From Apostichopus japonicus (taxonomy: Eukaryota; Echinodermata; Holothuroidea; Aspidochirotida; Stichopodidae): 64,000 bases of DNA. The notes under the pieces were generated by a model, which worked only from the letters and a program-made list of their open reading frames with translations, was not told where the DNA came from and did no database searches. The translations under genes and the position numbers were made by a program. The stretch spans positions 4,400,001-4,464,000 of the forward strand of contig NC_092566.1 of the NCBI RefSeq assembly GCF_037975245.1. Reading direction: 5' to 3'. This document shows positions 62,311 through 64,000 of the stretch, in pieces. The stretch's first letter is position 1, and every line of letters starts with the position of its first letter.

Positions 62311-62980
62311 AACAATTTTAAATAAAAGAAGCCATTAATTCAAAGCCAATCACAAACTAACAAACCATAATTAGACGTAGGTATACGTCATTTATCTAAT
62401 AATATTGTTAAGATGTAGACAGATCATGCATATTACATGTAGACACCAGTACTATCTCTCATGACTTATTTAAATATTAACGTGATGCATGTCTGCCGAC
62501 CTTTTTGGATAAAAAATAAAATAAAACTAATTTATTAGTAGTAATTGGCACAAATACAAATCAAACCGATATATCTTTCCGTATAGCAAATATTATATAT
62601 TGACATTTGTCCATTAAAAGAAAACCATTAGAAACTTAACCAACTGTATAACATGAGGAAATTATATTAAGTCAGTTTCATGTAGACGTGACCAAGACAC
62701 AAAGCTATGACTTATTAATGAATATGAAATCATACCCCGACTATGGATGGTTTGTTGAAAAGGTGAAAAGGAACTTTGATCAGGGATCACATCGTATCGG
62801 TAGTTTTCTTGACACGTCACTGCATGTAGATACAGCGTTTATAGCACTGTTAATATCATGGTGTGTATGTGTTCTGTTTGATTACAATGGGTTATTTCTT
62901 CACCTTATAAAGTGCATAAAGGACTATTGATTTATAAAAACACAGTCATTTAGAGAACAATTCAGTTCTTGTAAATTGGT

Positions 62981-63345
62981 GAGGGCGTTGTGGTCAAGTG
63001 GTTAAGGCAGTGGACTTGTGATCTAAGGATTACAGGTTAGAGCCCTGCGTTGTGTCCTTTATCTCCATTGTCTCCCTTCACCCAGGTGTATAACTGGGGA
63101 CTTGCGAGGTAACTTGTAAATATAGTTGCGTGCGCCGGTTTGTGGCTGCACCCTATGTGAAGGGGGGACACGTGGTTGTGGTGCACTGTGGTGCCCCAGG
63201 AGAGATTGCTTGAATTGTGCACACTTTAGTGTGTAGGTGTGACAAGTTACCAATGACCAGGGTTAAGTTGTAAAAGTCGTGTGAAAGGGCCTTGGCCCTG
63301 TACAAGACTGTAAACCTAAAATAATAATAATAATAATAAATCAGG
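62981..63345 (+). mobile_element. tRNA-derived SINE upstream of SLC6
   Basis: The head 62981-63050 (TGGTCAAGTGGTTAAGGC, then GGACTTGTGATCTAAGG) matches the head of the SINE at 55345; the B box is decayed (GGTTAGAGCCC). The body shares GGTAACTT and ACCAATGACCAGGG-like blocks with it but ends in (AAT)n instead of the L2-like tail. A related but different SINE. Confidence 0.7.
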
Positions 63346-64000
63346 TCCGCGAAAGAAAGAAAGAAAGACAATTGCTAGAAGTTTTCAATAATATATTCTT
63401 TGTAAAAGTCTCTGATCCTCCTTATTGTTCTTGAACAAGTGTGAATAAATGGAGAATCAAATATCTCAGTGATTGGTAACCTAACTCATAAAGGCAATAA
63501 CATGAAATATGAACTTGAGTGACATATTATTTGACCTTATTATCATATTTAGGCCAAACCTGATAGAATAGAACAAGAAACAATACAGGTCAACAAACAT
63601 TTAATATTTCTGCAAAACTGATCTAGTCTCCATGTCAAACCCCTCTCACAGCCCCCCCCCCCTCCTCCCCTCCCTCTCCTGATTAATATTCTACACCATA
63701 TGAGAACCAAACGGAAAGAAATCAGGCATTTGCCAATAAGTAACTGAGACAAAAATATTGAAGAGAAACCAAAATATAAAATGTGGACGCTATTCGGTTA
63801 AAACGAAGTAGGGAATTAAATATACACCTCTGGAACGAATTTTGGATAAGAATGCTGTTTCGATAAAAATGACGGTGTCCTGTACTGACAAAGAAAGACA
63901 TCCTAAAATCAATTAAGTTTTAAGTTAATTAAATACATGTGTGTATTTATAGAATGATTTCAATACGTATAGAGTCTATGTTAAAACGTCCGGGTTGGGA
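63346..64000. other. No gene seen
   Basis: AT-rich, with a short AAAG repeat near 63353 and a C run near 63653. No splice-bounded or recognisable frame. Confidence 0.5.

Overview
The window is animal nuclear DNA. It is AT-rich, with introns bounded by GT/AG and no operon-like packing. It carries tRNA-derived SINEs, hAT-type and foldback MITEs, a LINE fragment, microsatellites and very many poly-G/poly-C runs. Intron-exon structure and protein families point to a marine invertebrate deuterostome, probably an echinoderm and possibly a holothurian. That assignment is inference from overall character, not from a database match.

Four multi-exon protein genes can be assembled exon by exon with consistent phases. 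(1) 16009-21547, plus strand: a 5-exon Golgi carbohydrate sulfotransferase of 411 aa, of the HNK-1/chondroitin/dermatan type. (2) 30546-24718, minus strand: a 7-exon mitochondrial transcription factor A (TFAM) of 256 aa, with a presequence, two HMG boxes and an unusual acidic C-terminus. (3) 30840-33192, plus strand: a 3-exon GT10 fucosyltransferase of 456 aa, FUT10/FUT11 type. (4) 60113-38466, minus strand: a 12-exon Na+/Cl--dependent SLC6 transporter of 631 aa, closest in motifs to glycine/neutral amino-acid transporters. A fifth, unrecognised 3-exon gene of 193 aa (43394-47244, plus) lies inside the 9.3-kb seventh intron of the SLC6 gene on the opposite strand, within a ~7.5-kb segment bounded by an inverted repeat.

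Layout: 1-16 kb has no supported gene but holds several transposon insertions with clear 8-bp target duplications, including one hAT element nested in another (12.6-14.1 kb) and an 810-bp foldback element (9.17-9.98 kb). 16-24.7 kb is the sulfotransferase gene and a convergent intergenic gap. 24.7-33.2 kb holds TFAM and the fucosyltransferase head to head, their start codons 293 bp apart. 33.2-38.5 kb is a convergent intergenic gap. 38.5-60.1 kb is the SLC6 gene with its repeats and nested gene. 60.1-64 kb is upstream of SLC6, with a 514-bp GAGT array, CRE-like tandem repeats and a SINE.

The sulfotransferase and the fucosyltransferase are both predicted type II Golgi enzymes. TFAM acts in the mitochondrion and SLC6 at the plasma membrane. 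There is no sign that the neighbours form one pathway; the only close regulatory coupling suggested is the shared TFAM/fucosyltransferase promoter.
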